The position numbers were made by a program, and so were the translations under genes. Under the pieces are notes generated by a model. The model was not told the origin of the DNA. It did not search any database and was given only the letters and a program-made list of their open reading frames with translations. From an uncultured Frankiales bacterium (GTDB lineage Bacteria; Actinomycetota; Actinomycetes; Mycobacteriales; SCTD01), in the NCBI GenBank assembly GCA_946479905.1, contig CAMLIA010000028.1, forward strand, positions 1-29,299: DNA of 29,299 nucleotides. Direction: 5' to 3'. Of the stretch, positions 10,308 through 19,204 are shown one piece after another. Positions within the stretch are counted from its first letter, which is position 1. Each line of letters opens with the position of its first letter.

Positions 10308-10343
10308 CCCCTCCTGGCACACCTTCCCCGGTGCCAGGCGGGG
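10308..10343 (+). ncRNA. Strong stem-loop in the mraZ-rsmH leader region
   Basis: CCTGGCAC (10313-10320) pairs perfectly with GTGCCAGG (10331-10338) around a 10-base loop; beyond one mismatch, CCCC (10308-10311) pairs with GGGG (10340-10343). A stem of 12 pairs with one mismatch results. No T-run follows, so it may be an attenuator, RNase processing site or pause structure that sets MraZ expression apart from rsmH and later genes. Its function is not shown by the sequence. Confidence 0.5.
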
Positions 10344-10423
10344 GAGCGGGCGGGGACCAGGGAGCAGGACCCACCGACCACACGCACCACCGAACCGCCT
10401 ACCGCCAGAGGGGGGACGCACCG

Positions 10424-11374
10424 ATGCAGGAGCCCGCGCACACGCCCGTGCTGCTGGACCGCTGCGTCGGCCTGCTGGCTCCGGCGCTGCTGAGCGAGAC
10501 CGACGTCGTCGTCGACTGCACGCTCGGGATGGGCGGCCACGCGGAGGCGCTGCTGGCCCGCACGCCCGCCCGGCTCGTCGGCCTCGACCGCGACCCGGAG
10601 GCGCTGCGCCGCTCGACCGCCCGGCTCGCGCCCTTCGGGGAGCGGGTCACCCTCGTGCACGCCGTCTACGACGCGCTCCCGCAGGTGCTGGCCGACCTCG
10701 GCCTCGACACGGTCCAGGGGGTCCTGTTCGACCTCGGGGTCAGCTCGCTGCAGCTCGACGAGCCGGAGCGCGGCTTCTCCTACGCCACCGACGCCCCCCT
10801 CGACATGCGGATGGACCCGACCACAGGTGTCAGCGCCGCCGAGGTGGTCAACAGCTACGACGGCAAGCGGCTCGCCCGGATCCTCAAGGAGTACGGCGAC
10901 GAGCGGTTCGCCTCCCGGATCGCCGACGCCATCGTGCGCGAGCGCAGCAAGGCCCCCCTGACCTCCAGCGCCCGGCTGGCGGAGCTCGTCCGCGACGCGA
11001 TCCCCGCCGCGACCCGCCGTACCGGCGGGCACCCGGCCAAGCGCACCTTCCAGGCGCTGCGCATCGAGGTGAACGACGAGCTCGGCGTGCTGCGCCGCGC
11101 GATCCCCGCCGCGCTCGACGCGCTGTCGGTGGGCGGCCGGATCGTCGTGATGAGCTACCAGTCCCTCGAGGACAGGATCGTCAAGGCGGAGCTGGTCGCG
11201 CGCTCCACCAGCGACGTGCCGGTCGACATGCCGTTCGTGCCCGCCGGCCACCAGCCGGAGCTGCGGCTGCTGGTGCGCGGCTCGGAGCAGGCGTCCGAGG
11301 CGGAGGTCGCCGCCAACCCGCGCGCCCAGTCGGTCCGGCTGCGCGCCGCCGAGAAGGCACGTGCCGCGGCATGA
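10424..11374 (+). CDS. rsmH: 16S rRNA (cytosine(1402)-N(4))-methyltransferase
   Basis: A 316-residue RsmH (MraW). The N-terminal HTPVLLDRC, the SAM-binding motif [14 protein letters not shown] (about 31-44), [27 protein letters not shown], and the C-terminal [15 protein letters not shown] with [16 protein letters not shown] block ([12 protein letters not shown]) are all present. It methylates N4 of C1402 in the ribosomal P site. The ATG at 10424 is preceded by a purine run AGAGGGGGGA (10407-10416). Its stop overlaps the ftsL start as ATGA, so rsmH and ftsL are translationally coupled. Confidence 0.96.
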   Translation: MQEPAHTPVLLDRCVGLLAPALLSETDVVVDCTLGMGGHAEALLARTPARLVGLDRDPEALRRSTARLAPFGERVTLVHAVYDALPQVLADLGLDTVQGVLFDLGVSSLQLDEPERGFSYATDAPLDMRMDPTTGVSAAEVVNSYDGKRLARILKEYGDERFASRIADAIVRERSKAPLTSSARLAELVRDAIPAATRRTGGHPAKRTFQALRIEVNDELGVLRRAIPAALDALSVGGRIVVMSYQSLEDRIVKAELVARSTSDVPVDMPFVPAGHQPELRLLVRGSEQASEAEVAANPRAQSVRLRAAEKARAAA

Positions 11375-11940
11375 CCGCTCCCGCCCGCGTCATGCCGCTG
11401 CGCTCGCCGCTGCCCAAGGAGGCGCCGCGTCGCACCTCCCCGCTGCGTCTGGTGCCGCCGCGCCGCTCGTCGGCCGCGAAGGCGCCCTTCGTCGTCGTGC
11501 TCGTCGTGCTGCTCGCCGGCGGCCTGCTCGGCCTGCTGCTGCTCAACACCCTCGTGGCCCAGCAGAGCTTCTCCCTGCACGACCTCAGCACCCAGGACCG
11601 CGCCCTGACGCAGCAGGAGCAGGACCTGTCCCAGCAGGTGCGCGACCTCGAGGCGCCGGCGTCGCTCGCCGCCCGGGCCGCGGCCCTGCACATGGTGCCC
11701 AGCGGCGCCCCCGCCTTCCTCCGGCTGTCCGACGGCAAGGTGCTCGGCACGCCGCAACCGGGCGTCGCCCCCGTGGCACCCGCGGCCTCCACCACCTGGA
11801 CCGCGCCGCGGCAGCCGACGACCCCGACGGTCCCGGCGAAGAAGACCAGCAGGACCGGCACGACCAGCAAGACCAGCAAGAACGCGAGCAGCAAGGCGAC
11901 CACGACGACACCGACCAGGCCCGCGGGAGCGCACCGGTGA
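11371..11940 (+). CDS. ftsL: FtsL-like cell division protein
   Basis: A 189-residue bitopic membrane protein. A basic N-terminal tail (1-38) precedes one helix (about 39-62), then a short heptad-like region rich in Gln, Leu and Asp (66-95, including [18 protein letters not shown]), typical of FtsL/DivIC. The C-terminal third is low complexity, rich in Pro, Thr, Ser and Lys, longer than in most FtsL proteins. Sequence conservation of FtsL is poor, so the call rests on topology and its place between rsmH and ftsI. It starts with ATGA over the rsmH stop and ends with GTGA over the ftsI start. Expected role: with DivIC and FtsQ it activates FtsWI at the septum. Confidence 0.85.
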   Translation: MTAPARVMPLRSPLPKEAPRRTSPLRLVPPRRSSAAKAPFVVVLVVLLAGGLLGLLLLNTLVAQQSFSLHDLSTQDRALTQQEQDLSQQVRDLEAPASLAARAAALHMVPSGAPAFLRLSDGKVLGTPQPGVAPVAPAASTTWTAPRQPTTPTVPAKKTSRTGTTSKTSKNASSKATTTTPTRPAGAHR

Positions 11941-13874
11941 CCCCTCCTCCGCCGTCCCGTCCCTCCTCCCGCCCGTCCTCCCGGCCCGCCGCCCGCTCCG
12001 GTGCGCGCCCGGCGCCGGCCCGGCAGCGCCCCGCCGCCCGGCAGCCCGCACGGCAACCCGCACGAGCAACCGCCCGCAAGCCCCCGCCGCGTCGGCCCGC
12101 GGCGCACCGGCGAGGCCGTCCCCTCGGCCGGCCCGGCGTGCGACTGCGCAGCGGCCTCGTCATCCTCGGCGCCGTCGTCCTCATGCTCGCGGGCCGGCTC
12201 GTCCAGCTGCAGGGGCTGCAGCCGTCCGCCTACGCCGACCACGGCGTGCAGCACACCCGGGAGATCACCGTGCCCGCGCTGCGCGGGGCGGTGCTCGACC
12301 GCAACGGCAACACCCTGGCGGTGTCGGTCCAGGCCAAGAACGTCTTCGCCAACCCGCGGATGATCGCCGCGGCGACCTGCCAGCCGGGCGCCACCGCGCC
12401 GTGCGACCCCAGGTCGATCGCGGCCGCCCTCGCACCGCTGCTCGGCCTCGACGCGGCCGCGGTGCAGGCCAAGCTGGAGCTCGACAAGGCCTTCGTCTAC
12501 CTGAAGAAGAGCATCGTCGACGCCGCGGTCTGGAAGCGCATCAACGACCTCAAGCTGCTCGGCATCGGCGAGGAGCCGACCACCGTGCGCGTCCACCCGG
12601 GCCACGGCCTCGCCGCCGGGGTGCTCGGGTACACCTACGCCGACGGCACCGGCGCGGCCGGCATCGAGAAGGCCTACCAGGACGTGCTGGCCGGGACCCC
12701 CGGCCGGACGGTCGCGCGGATGGACGCGCTCGGCCGGGTCATCCCGACCGGCAACGACAGCCACGTCGACCCCGTCCCCGGCAAGGACGTGCAGCTCACC
12801 ATCGACGAGGACCTGGAGTGGTACGCCCAGGACCTGCTCGCCCGGCAGGTGCAGGCGACCGAGGCCCGCAACGGCACGATCGTCGTGATGGACGTCCGCA
12901 CCGGGGAGCTGCTGGCCTTCGCGTCCGCACCCAGCTACGACCCCGACCACCACTCAGGGGACTCCGGCAGCCTGCGGGGCATCTCCGAGGTCTACGAGCC
13001 GGGCTCGGTGAACAAGGTCATCACGGCCGCGGCCGCGCTGCAGCGGGGCATCGTCACCCCGACCACCGTCATCGACGTGCCGCCGACGTACCGGGTCAGC
13101 AACAAGGTGCTCCACGACGCCGAGCGGCACGGCGACGAGCACCTCACCTTCACCGGCGTGCTGGCGAAGTCCAGCAACATCGGCACGGTGAAGGTCGCCC
13201 AGCAAGTCGGACCGCAGGGCCTCTACGACACGATGAAGGCCTTCGGGTTCGGGGCCCGCTCCGGCATCGGGCTGCCCGCCGACAGCAAGGGCCTGCTGCC
13301 GCGCCCGGAGCACTGGTCGGGCACGTCGATCGCCAACATCCCGATCGGCCAGGGCGTCTCGACGACCGTGCTGCAGGTCGCCTCCGTCTACGCCACCATC
13401 GCCAACAACGGCGTCCGGGTGCAGCCCACCATCGTCAAGGCGGAGCGGGACGCGACCGGTCACACCGTGCCGGCCCACGCGCCCCAGCGCCGCCGGGTGA
13501 TCTCGGCCGACGTCGCCACGACCATCCGGCAGATGCTCGAGTCCGCGGTCTCCGAGCAGGGGACCGCACCGCTGGCAGCCGTCCCCGGCTACCGGGTGTC
13601 CGGCAAGACCGGCACCGCCCAGCGCGTGGCCACCGACGGGCCCCGCAAGGGCCACTACGACGGCAGCTACACCTCCTCCTTCGTCGGCATGGCACCGGCA
13701 GACGCCCCACGGTTCGTCGTGGCCGTCGTCCTCCAGGGCACCGGCAAGAAGGGCTACTTCGGCGGCCAGGTGTGCGCACCGCTGTTCAGCAAGGTGATGG
13801 GCTTCGCCCTGCGGTCCTTCGACGTCCCTCCCACGGGCACCACGCCGCCGCGGTTCCAGCTCGTCGCGCCGTGA
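11937..13874 (+). CDS. ftsI: Penicillin-binding protein FtsI (PBP2b/PBP3, septal transpeptidase)
   Basis: A 645-residue class B PBP that cross-links septal peptidoglycan. The first 68 residues form a cytoplasmic tail made almost only of Pro, Arg, Ala and Ser with SSRPSSRP and RQPARQPAR repeats. One helix follows at about 70-90, then the dimerisation domain (from TVPALRGAVLDRNGNTLA) and the transpeptidase domain with SVNK (Ser357 nucleophile, Lys360), SSN (412-414) and KTG (557-559). No PASTA domain is seen at the C-terminus. A Cys pair, CQPGATAPC, lies in the extracellular part and could form a disulfide. The GTG overlaps the ftsL stop (GTGA). Partner is FtsW. Confidence 0.96.
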   Translation: MTPPPPSRPSSRPSSRPAARSGARPAPARQRPAARQPARQPARATARKPPPRRPAAHRRGRPLGRPGVRLRSGLVILGAVVLMLAGRLVQLQGLQPSAYADHGVQHTREITVPALRGAVLDRNGNTLAVSVQAKNVFANPRMIAAATCQPGATAPCDPRSIAAALAPLLGLDAAAVQAKLELDKAFVYLKKSIVDAAVWKRINDLKLLGIGEEPTTVRVHPGHGLAAGVLGYTYADGTGAAGIEKAYQDVLAGTPGRTVARMDALGRVIPTGNDSHVDPVPGKDVQLTIDEDLEWYAQDLLARQVQATEARNGTIVVMDVRTGELLAFASAPSYDPDHHSGDSGSLRGISEVYEPGSVNKVITAAAALQRGIVTPTTVIDVPPTYRVSNKVLHDAERHGDEHLTFTGVLAKSSNIGTVKVAQQVGPQGLYDTMKAFGFGARSGIGLPADSKGLLPRPEHWSGTSIANIPIGQGVSTTVLQVASVYATIANNGVRVQPTIVKAERDATGHTVPAHAPQRRRVISADVATTIRQMLESAVSEQGTAPLAAVPGYRVSGKTGTAQRVATDGPRKGHYDGSYTSSFVGMAPADAPRFVVAVVLQGTGKKGYFGGQVCAPLFSKVMGFALRSFDVPPTGTTPPRFQLVAP

Positions 13875-13897
13875 CGCGGGCGCACACGGCCCCGGCA

Positions 13898-13903
13898 TAG
13901 CCT
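13898..13903 (+). promoter_or_regulatory. Candidate -10 element for a leaderless murE transcript
   Basis: TAGCCT fits TANNNT and ends 7 bases before the murE GTG at 13911. No Shine-Dalgarno sequence is visible in the 36-base ftsI-murE gap, in contrast to the overlapped junctions around it. A separate, leaderless murE start is therefore possible; a clear -35 element is not seen. Confidence 0.45.
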
Positions 13904-13910
13904 TCCGACT

Positions 13911-15377
13911 GTGCTCCGCCCGGCCCACCCCTCGCCGCGCCCCCTCACCGAGCTGCTCGGCGAGGTGGCCGGTCTGACCGTCGCGGTCGACGGTCCGGGC
14001 GTCTCGGGCGTCGCCGTGACCGGCTGCACCCACGACTCCCGCGCGGTGCAGCCCGGGGACCTCTACGCCGCGCTGCCCGGTGCGCACGTGCACGGGGCGG
14101 AGTTCGCGGCGCAGGCCGTGCAGGCGGGCGCGGTGGCGGTCCTGACCGACCCTGCCGGCGCGGCCCGCGCGCACGACGTGCCGGTGCTCGTGGCCGACGC
14201 CCCCAGGGCGGTCCTGGGGGACGTGGCGTCGTGGGTGCACGGCCACCCCTCGCAGGCGCTGACGGTGCTCGGTGTCACGGGCACCAACGGCAAGACGACG
14301 ACGGCCTTCCTGCTCGAGGCGGGGCTGCGTGCCGCCGGGCACCGCACCGGGCTGCTGGGCACGGTGGTCACCCGCATCGGCGACGAGGCCGTCCCGTCCA
14401 CCCGCACCACGCCGGAGGCCACCGACCTGCACGCGCTGTTCGCCGCGATGGTCGAGCAGCAGGTGACGGCCGTCGCCATGGAGGTCAGCTCCCACGCGCT
14501 GGCCTTCGGTCGCGTGGACGGCATCCGGTTCGACGTGGCCGCCTTCACCAACCTCTCCCAGGACCACCTCGACTTCCACGGCGACATGGAGGACTACTTC
14601 AGGGCCAAGGCGTCGCTGTTCACGCCCGGCCGCTGCGCGCAGGGCGTCGTCAACGCCGACGACCGCTACGGCCGGCGGCTGCTCGCCGAGGCGCCGGTGC
14701 CGGTGGTGTCGTTCGGCGCGGACGCGGACTGGGTGGTCCGCGACGTCGACCTCCGCGGCGACGGCTCGACGTTCCGGGTCGGCGACGCGACCGCCTCGGT
14801 CCGGCTGCCCGGCCTGTTCAACGTCAGCAACGCCGCCGCGGCGATCGTGACGCTGGTGCAGGCCGGCGTCCCGGTGGCGGCCGCGGTGTCCGGGGTGGCC
14901 GCCCTGCCCGGCGTACCCGGCAGGATGGAGCGGGTCGACGAGGGCCAGCCGTTCGCTGCGCTCGTGGACTACGCCCACACGCCGGAGGCCGTCACCACGC
15001 TGCTCCGCTCGGTGCGGGACGTGACCCCCGGCCGGGTCATCGTCGTGCTCGGCTGCGGCGGCGACCGGGACAGGGGGAAGCGACCGCTCATGGGCCGGGC
15101 CGCGGTCGAGGGCGCCGACGTCGCGATCCTCACGAGCGACAACCCGCGCAGCGAGGACCCCCTCGCCATCCTCGCGGAGATGGGTCAGCCCGACACGCCC
15201 CAGGAGGTGGACCGCGGCAAGGCCATCGCGCTGGCCGTGTCGCTGGCGCAGCCGGGGGACACCGTCGTGGTGGCCGGCAAGGGGCACGAGAGCGGCCAGG
15301 AGGCGGGCGGGTCGGTCACGCCGTTCGACGACCGCGAGGTCCTGCGCGACGCCCTGCGCGAGGTGCTCGCCTCGTGA
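13911..15377 (+). CDS. murE: UDP-N-acetylmuramoyl-L-alanyl-D-glutamate--2,6-diaminopimelate ligase
   Basis: A 488-residue Mur ligase that adds the third amino acid of the stem peptide in the cytoplasm. The ATP loop is [13 protein letters not shown] (123-131 core), the lysine expected to be carbamylated lies in YFRAKASLF (Lys232), and the specificity motif is DNPR in SDNPRSEDP (409-412). DNPR marks meso-diaminopimelate as substrate, whereas lysine-adding enzymes differ there. The C-terminal VVAGKGHESGQE is also typical. The GTG at 13911 was taken since no better start precedes the conserved N-terminal domain. Its stop forms GTGA with a short frame that occupies the place where murF is expected. 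Confidence 0.96.
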   Translation: MLRPAHPSPRPLTELLGEVAGLTVAVDGPGVSGVAVTGCTHDSRAVQPGDLYAALPGAHVHGAEFAAQAVQAGAVAVLTDPAGAARAHDVPVLVADAPRAVLGDVASWVHGHPSQALTVLGVTGTNGKTTTAFLLEAGLRAAGHRTGLLGTVVTRIGDEAVPSTRTTPEATDLHALFAAMVEQQVTAVAMEVSSHALAFGRVDGIRFDVAAFTNLSQDHLDFHGDMEDYFRAKASLFTPGRCAQGVVNADDRYGRRLLAEAPVPVVSFGADADWVVRDVDLRGDGSTFRVGDATASVRLPGLFNVSNAAAAIVTLVQAGVPVAAAVSGVAALPGVPGRMERVDEGQPFAALVDYAHTPEAVTTLLRSVRDVTPGRVIVVLGCGGDRDRGKRPLMGRAAVEGADVAILTSDNPRSEDPLAILAEMGQPDTPQEVDRGKAIALAVSLAQPGDTVVVAGKGHESGQEAGGSVTPFDDREVLRDALREVLAS

Positions 15378-15511
15378 CAGCGACCAGCCGGCCGCGACAC
15401 GTCGCGGCCGAACAGCGCGCCCTCACGCGCTCGGGAGCCCAGGTTCGGGACCATGACGTCGTGACCCCGCCCGGAGTGCCCGCTGCCGCACCGTCGCGGG
15501 TCTGCGCGTGA
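15374..15511 (+). other. 45-codon frame coupled to murE and mraY, in the expected murF position
   Basis: The GTG at 15374 overlaps the murE stop as GTGA, and the TGA at 15509-15511 overlaps the mraY GTG in the same way, so the frame links both neighbours exactly as a full gene would. The 45-residue product is basic and Ala/Arg/Pro-rich, with no Mur ligase motif and no membrane segment. About 80 percent of its third codon positions are G or C, clearly lower than in the flanking genes. It may be a remnant of murF after an in-frame internal deletion, a coupling minigene, or a chance frame. No Shine-Dalgarno sequence is seen. Confidence 0.35.
15389..15410 (+). repeat. Perfect inverted repeat between murE and mraY
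   Basis: CGGCCGCGAC (15389-15398) is the exact reverse complement of GTCGCGGCCG (15401-15410). As RNA it folds into a nine-pair stem with a CACG loop just after the murE stop. No T-run follows. It could pause or attenuate transcription, stabilise the murE 3' end, or mark a recombination scar where murF was lost. Confidence 0.5.
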
Positions 15512-16593
15512 TCTCCGTCCTGACCGCCGCCATCACGGCGCTGGTCCTCAGCCTCATCGGCACGCCCGCGGTCGTGCGCTTCTTCCGGCGGCAGGGCTAC
15601 GGGCAGGAGATCCGCGAGGACGGCCCCGCCAGCCACGCGACCAAGCGCGGGACGCCGACGATGGGCGGCACCGTCATCCTGCTCGCGACCTTCACGGGGT
15701 ACGTCGTGGCGCACCTCATCGCGCTGCGCAACCCGGGGCGGGGGCCGACCGCCAGCGGGCTGCTCGTGCTGGGCCTGATGGGGACGCTCGGCCTCGTGGG
15801 CTTCCTCGACGACTTCATCAAGATCCGCAAGCAGCGCTCGCTGGGTCTGACCGCGATCGCGAAGTTCGGCGGCCAGCTGATCAGCGGGGTCGGGTTCGCC
15901 CTGCTCTGCATGCAGTTCAAGAACCGGACGACGCACCTCACGCCGGCGTCCACGCACCTGTCGTTCGTCCGTGACTACACGTCCTGGTCGCTGGGGGCGG
16001 TCGGGTTCGTGGTGTTCGCCTACCTCATCATCACGGCCACGTCCAACGCCGTGAACCTCACCGACGGCCTCGACGGGCTCGCGTCCGGCTCGATGGTCAT
16101 GGTGCTGGCGTCGTACGTCATCATCGCGTTCTGGGAGTTCGGCAACGCCTGCACGACGAAGCTGACACCGGGGTGCTACCAGGCGCGCGACCCGCTGGAC
16201 CTCGCGCTCGTCGCGGCGGCGGCGATGGGCGCCTGCTTCGGGTTCCTGTGGTGGAACGCCTCACCCGCCAAGATCTTCATGGGGGACACCGGGTCGCTGT
16301 CGCTCGGCGGCCTGCTCGCCGGGCTGGCCATCACGACGCGCACCGAGCTGCTGCTCGTCGTGATCGGTGGCCTGTTCGTCATCGAGACGCTGTCGGTGGT
16401 GATCCAGGTCGGCTTCTTCAAGCTGACGAGGAAGCGGGTGTTCAACATGGCGCCCATCCACCACCACTTCGAGCTGGCCGGCTGGGTCGAGAACACCGTG
16501 ATCGTGCGGTTCTGGATCATCTGCGGGCTGGCCGTCGCGTTCGGCCTGGGCCTGTTCTACGCCGAGTTCCTCTCGAACGGGCCGCTCGGCTGA
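15508..16593 (+). CDS. mraY: Phospho-N-acetylmuramoyl-pentapeptide-transferase
   Basis: A 361-residue polytopic membrane enzyme with about ten hydrophobic helices, which transfers phospho-MurNAc-pentapeptide to undecaprenyl phosphate to make lipid I. Diagnostic motifs are KRGTPTMGG (46-54), GFLDDFIKI (Asp101, Asp102), [27 protein letters not shown] and the cytoplasmic MAPIHHHFE loop. The GTG at 15508 gives the usual N-terminus MISVLTAAI. Its stop overlaps the murD start as TGATG. Its substrate is the product of MurF, whose gene is not next to it here. Confidence 0.96.
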   Translation: MISVLTAAITALVLSLIGTPAVVRFFRRQGYGQEIREDGPASHATKRGTPTMGGTVILLATFTGYVVAHLIALRNPGRGPTASGLLVLGLMGTLGLVGFLDDFIKIRKQRSLGLTAIAKFGGQLISGVGFALLCMQFKNRTTHLTPASTHLSFVRDYTSWSLGAVGFVVFAYLIITATSNAVNLTDGLDGLASGSMVMVLASYVIIAFWEFGNACTTKLTPGCYQARDPLDLALVAAAAMGACFGFLWWNASPAKIFMGDTGSLSLGGLLAGLAITTRTELLLVVIGGLFVIETLSVVIQVGFFKLTRKRVFNMAPIHHHFELAGWVENTVIVRFWIICGLAVAFGLGLFYAEFLSNGPLG

Positions 16594-17915
16594 TGGACTG
16601 GCAGGGGCTGCCGGTGACCGTCGCGGGCGCGGGGGTGTCCGGCACGGCGGCGGCGCGCGTGCTGAAGGACCTCGGCGCCCGGGTGACCGTCGTCGACGAC
16701 CGGTCGACGGAGCTCGACGACTTCCCTGTGCAGCGCACGCTGCCGGAGGAGCTCGCCCTGGTCGTGACCTCGCCGGGCTTCCGGCCCACCGTGCCGATGC
16801 TCGTCGAGGCGGCCTCCCGTGGGGTCGAGGTGATCGGCGAGGTGGAGCTCGCGTGGCGGCTGCGCGGCCCGGGGGCAGCCCCCTGGCTGGCGCTGACCGG
16901 CACCAACGGCAAGACGACCACGGTCCGCATGCTCGAGGCGATGCTGCGGGCCGCCGGTCACCGCACGGTGGCAGCAGGCAACGTCGGGCTGCCGCTGCTC
17001 GAGGCGGTGCTGGACGACTACGACGTGCTCGCCGTCGAGCTCTCGAGCTTCCAGCTGCACTGGTCCTCGACGGTCACCCCGCACACCGGCGCGATCCTCA
17101 ACATCGCCGACGACCACACCGACTGGCACGGCTCCTTCCACGAGTACGCCCAGGCCAAGGGCAGGATCTTCGCCGCCGACGTGTCGCTGGGCAACGCCGA
17201 CGACGAGGTGGTGCGGTCCTTGCTCGAGCGCGCCCGGGACCGACGTGTCACGTTCACGCTCGGGTCGCCCCGCGCAGGCGAGCTCGGGGTCGTGGAGCAC
17301 CTGCTCGTGGACCGCGCGTTCCCCGACGTCGCCGGCGAGGCGACCGAGCTGGCCACGGTCGCCGACGTGACCGTGCCCGGTGACCACAACGTCGCGAACG
17401 CGCTGGCCGCAGCCGGCATGGCGCGGTCGTTCGGCGTGCCCGCCGAGGCGGTGCGCGAGGGGCTGCGCAGCTTCGTGCCGGAACCGCACCGCAACGCGCT
17501 GGTGGCCGAGGTCGACGGGGTCGCCTGGGTCGACGACAGCAAGGCGACCAACCCGCACGCGGCTGCCGCGTCGCTCGCCGCGTACCCCTCCGTCGTCTGG
17601 GTCGCCGGTGGGCTCCTCAAGGGCGCGCAGGTGGACGACCTGGTACGGCAGGCGGCCGGCCGGCTGCGTGCCGTGGTGCTGCTCGGGACAGACCGGGCTG
17701 TCCTGCGCGAGGCGCTCGAGCGACACGCGCCGGATGTCCCCGTCGTCGAGGTTTCCCGCCTCGACACTGGTGCCATGCAGGAGGTCGTCGCGGCGGCCCG
17801 GTCGCTGGCGCGCCCGGGCGACACCGTGCTGCTCGCCCCCGCCGCCGCCTCGATGGACTGCTTCACCGACTACAAGCAGCGCGGTGACCTGTTCGCCTCC
17901 TGGGTGCAGCCGTGA
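16593..17915 (+). CDS. murD: UDP-N-acetylmuramoylalanine--D-glutamate ligase
   Basis: A 440-residue Mur ligase that adds D-glutamate to UDP-MurNAc-L-Ala. The N-terminal Rossmann part holds [12 protein letters not shown], the ATP loop is [10 protein letters not shown] (101-110), ELSSFQLHW follows as the usual central motif, then [11 protein letters not shown], and the C-terminal domain has [20 protein letters not shown] and SKATNPHAA. The ATG start at 16593 shares its A with the mraY stop. The stop overlaps ftsW as GTGA. Length and motif order are normal. Confidence 0.96.
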   Translation: MDWQGLPVTVAGAGVSGTAAARVLKDLGARVTVVDDRSTELDDFPVQRTLPEELALVVTSPGFRPTVPMLVEAASRGVEVIGEVELAWRLRGPGAAPWLALTGTNGKTTTVRMLEAMLRAAGHRTVAAGNVGLPLLEAVLDDYDVLAVELSSFQLHWSSTVTPHTGAILNIADDHTDWHGSFHEYAQAKGRIFAADVSLGNADDEVVRSLLERARDRRVTFTLGSPRAGELGVVEHLLVDRAFPDVAGEATELATVADVTVPGDHNVANALAAAGMARSFGVPAEAVREGLRSFVPEPHRNALVAEVDGVAWVDDSKATNPHAAAASLAAYPSVVWVAGGLLKGAQVDDLVRQAAGRLRAVVLLGTDRAVLREALERHAPDVPVVEVSRLDTGAMQEVVAAARSLARPGDTVLLAPAAASMDCFTDYKQRGDLFASWVQP

Positions 17916-19204
17916 CCGCCGTCGCGGGCGTCGGCGTCGCCAAGCGGACGGAGGTCCGCAGCTCGGTGCTGCAGGGCCCGCTGGCGTCGTACTACCTGGT
18001 GCTGGTGAGCACGGGGCTGCTGCTGACCATCGGCTTCGTCATGGTGCTCTCGGCCTCGAGCGTGCGGGCCTACTCGACGTACGGCTCGGTGTTCGCGATC
18101 GCCGTCAAGCAGGGGATCTTCATCACGATCGGGCTCCCGGCCATGTGGCTCGGGTCCCGGATCCCCGTGAAGGTCTACCGCCGCTGCGGGTTGCCGGTGC
18201 TGCTGGCAGCGCTGGTCCTCCTCGTCGCCGTGCTGCTGCCCGGCATCGGGCGCAACGTCGACGGCGCGCGGCGCTGGATCCCCCTGCCGATGGGGTTCAA
18301 CCTGCAGCCGTCCGAGCTCGCCAAGCTCGGCCTCGCGCTCTGGGGCGCCGACCTGCTGGTGCGCAAGCGCAAGCTGCTGGGCGAGTGGAAGCACCTGCTG
18401 GTCCCGCTCGTGCCGGTCGTCGGGGTCGTCGCCACGCTCGTGATGCTCGAGCCGGACATGGGCACGACGATCGTCGTCTCCGCGATCCTGCTCGCGCTGC
18501 TGTGGGTGGTGGGTGCACCGGGGCGCGTGTTCAGCCTGATGCTGACCGGCGCCCTGACGCTCGGTGCCCTGCTCGCCGTCGCGGAGCCCTACCGGCTGCG
18601 CCGCATCACCTCCTTCACCGACCCGTGCTCGGAGGCGCAACGGCTCGACCACGGGTTCCAGGCCTGCCAGGGGTTGCAGGCCCTGCACACCGGGGGAGTG
18701 TTCGGGCTCGGTCTCGGCGCGTCCCGCGAGAAGTGGGCCGGGGGCCTGCCCAACCCCTACACCGACTACGTCTTCGCCATCATCGGCGAGGAGCTCGGGC
18801 TGCTCGGGACGCTCACCGTGCTGCTGCTGTTCGCCACCCTCACCTACGCCGGGGTGCGCATCGCCAAGCGCACCAACGACCCCTTCGCCCGGCTCGCCGC
18901 GACCGGCATCACGGTCTGGATCGCGGTGCAGGCGCTCGTCAACATGGCCACCGTCGCGGGGCTCGTCCCGATCACCGGCATCCCGCTGCCGCTCATCTCC
19001 TTCGGCGGGTCGGCGCTGGTGCTCACGCTGTTCGCCCTCGGCATGCTGCTGTCGTTCGCGCGGACGGAACCCGGCGCGCAGAAGGCGCTCGCGGCCCGCA
19101 AGGGCGTCGTGCGGTCCCGGGTGCTGCGCACGTCCGCAGCCGTGCCGAGGCAGCGCACGGCCGCCCGCAGCGCCGCCCGGCGACCCGCGAGCCGCAAGCG
19201 GTGA
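17912..19204 (+). CDS. ftsW: FtsW, SEDS family peptidoglycan glycosyltransferase
   Basis: A 430-residue protein with about ten hydrophobic helices. SEDS motifs are present: [24 protein letters not shown], the catalytic Asp in MLEPDMGT (Asp182), [26 protein letters not shown], and [11 protein letters not shown]. FtsW polymerises lipid II into glycan strands at the septum as partner of FtsI. The C-terminal 40 residues are a basic Arg/Ala-rich cytoplasmic tail. Start and stop are joined to murD and murG by GTGA overlaps. RodA is the nearest alternative, but the dcw position makes FtsW the better name. Confidence 0.95.
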   Translation: MTAVAGVGVAKRTEVRSSVLQGPLASYYLVLVSTGLLLTIGFVMVLSASSVRAYSTYGSVFAIAVKQGIFITIGLPAMWLGSRIPVKVYRRCGLPVLLAALVLLVAVLLPGIGRNVDGARRWIPLPMGFNLQPSELAKLGLALWGADLLVRKRKLLGEWKHLLVPLVPVVGVVATLVMLEPDMGTTIVVSAILLALLWVVGAPGRVFSLMLTGALTLGALLAVAEPYRLRRITSFTDPCSEAQRLDHGFQACQGLQALHTGGVFGLGLGASREKWAGGLPNPYTDYVFAIIGEELGLLGTLTVLLLFATLTYAGVRIAKRTNDPFARLAATGITVWIAVQALVNMATVAGLVPITGIPLPLISFGGSALVLTLFALGMLLSFARTEPGAQKALAARKGVVRSRVLRTSAAVPRQRTAARSAARRPASRKR

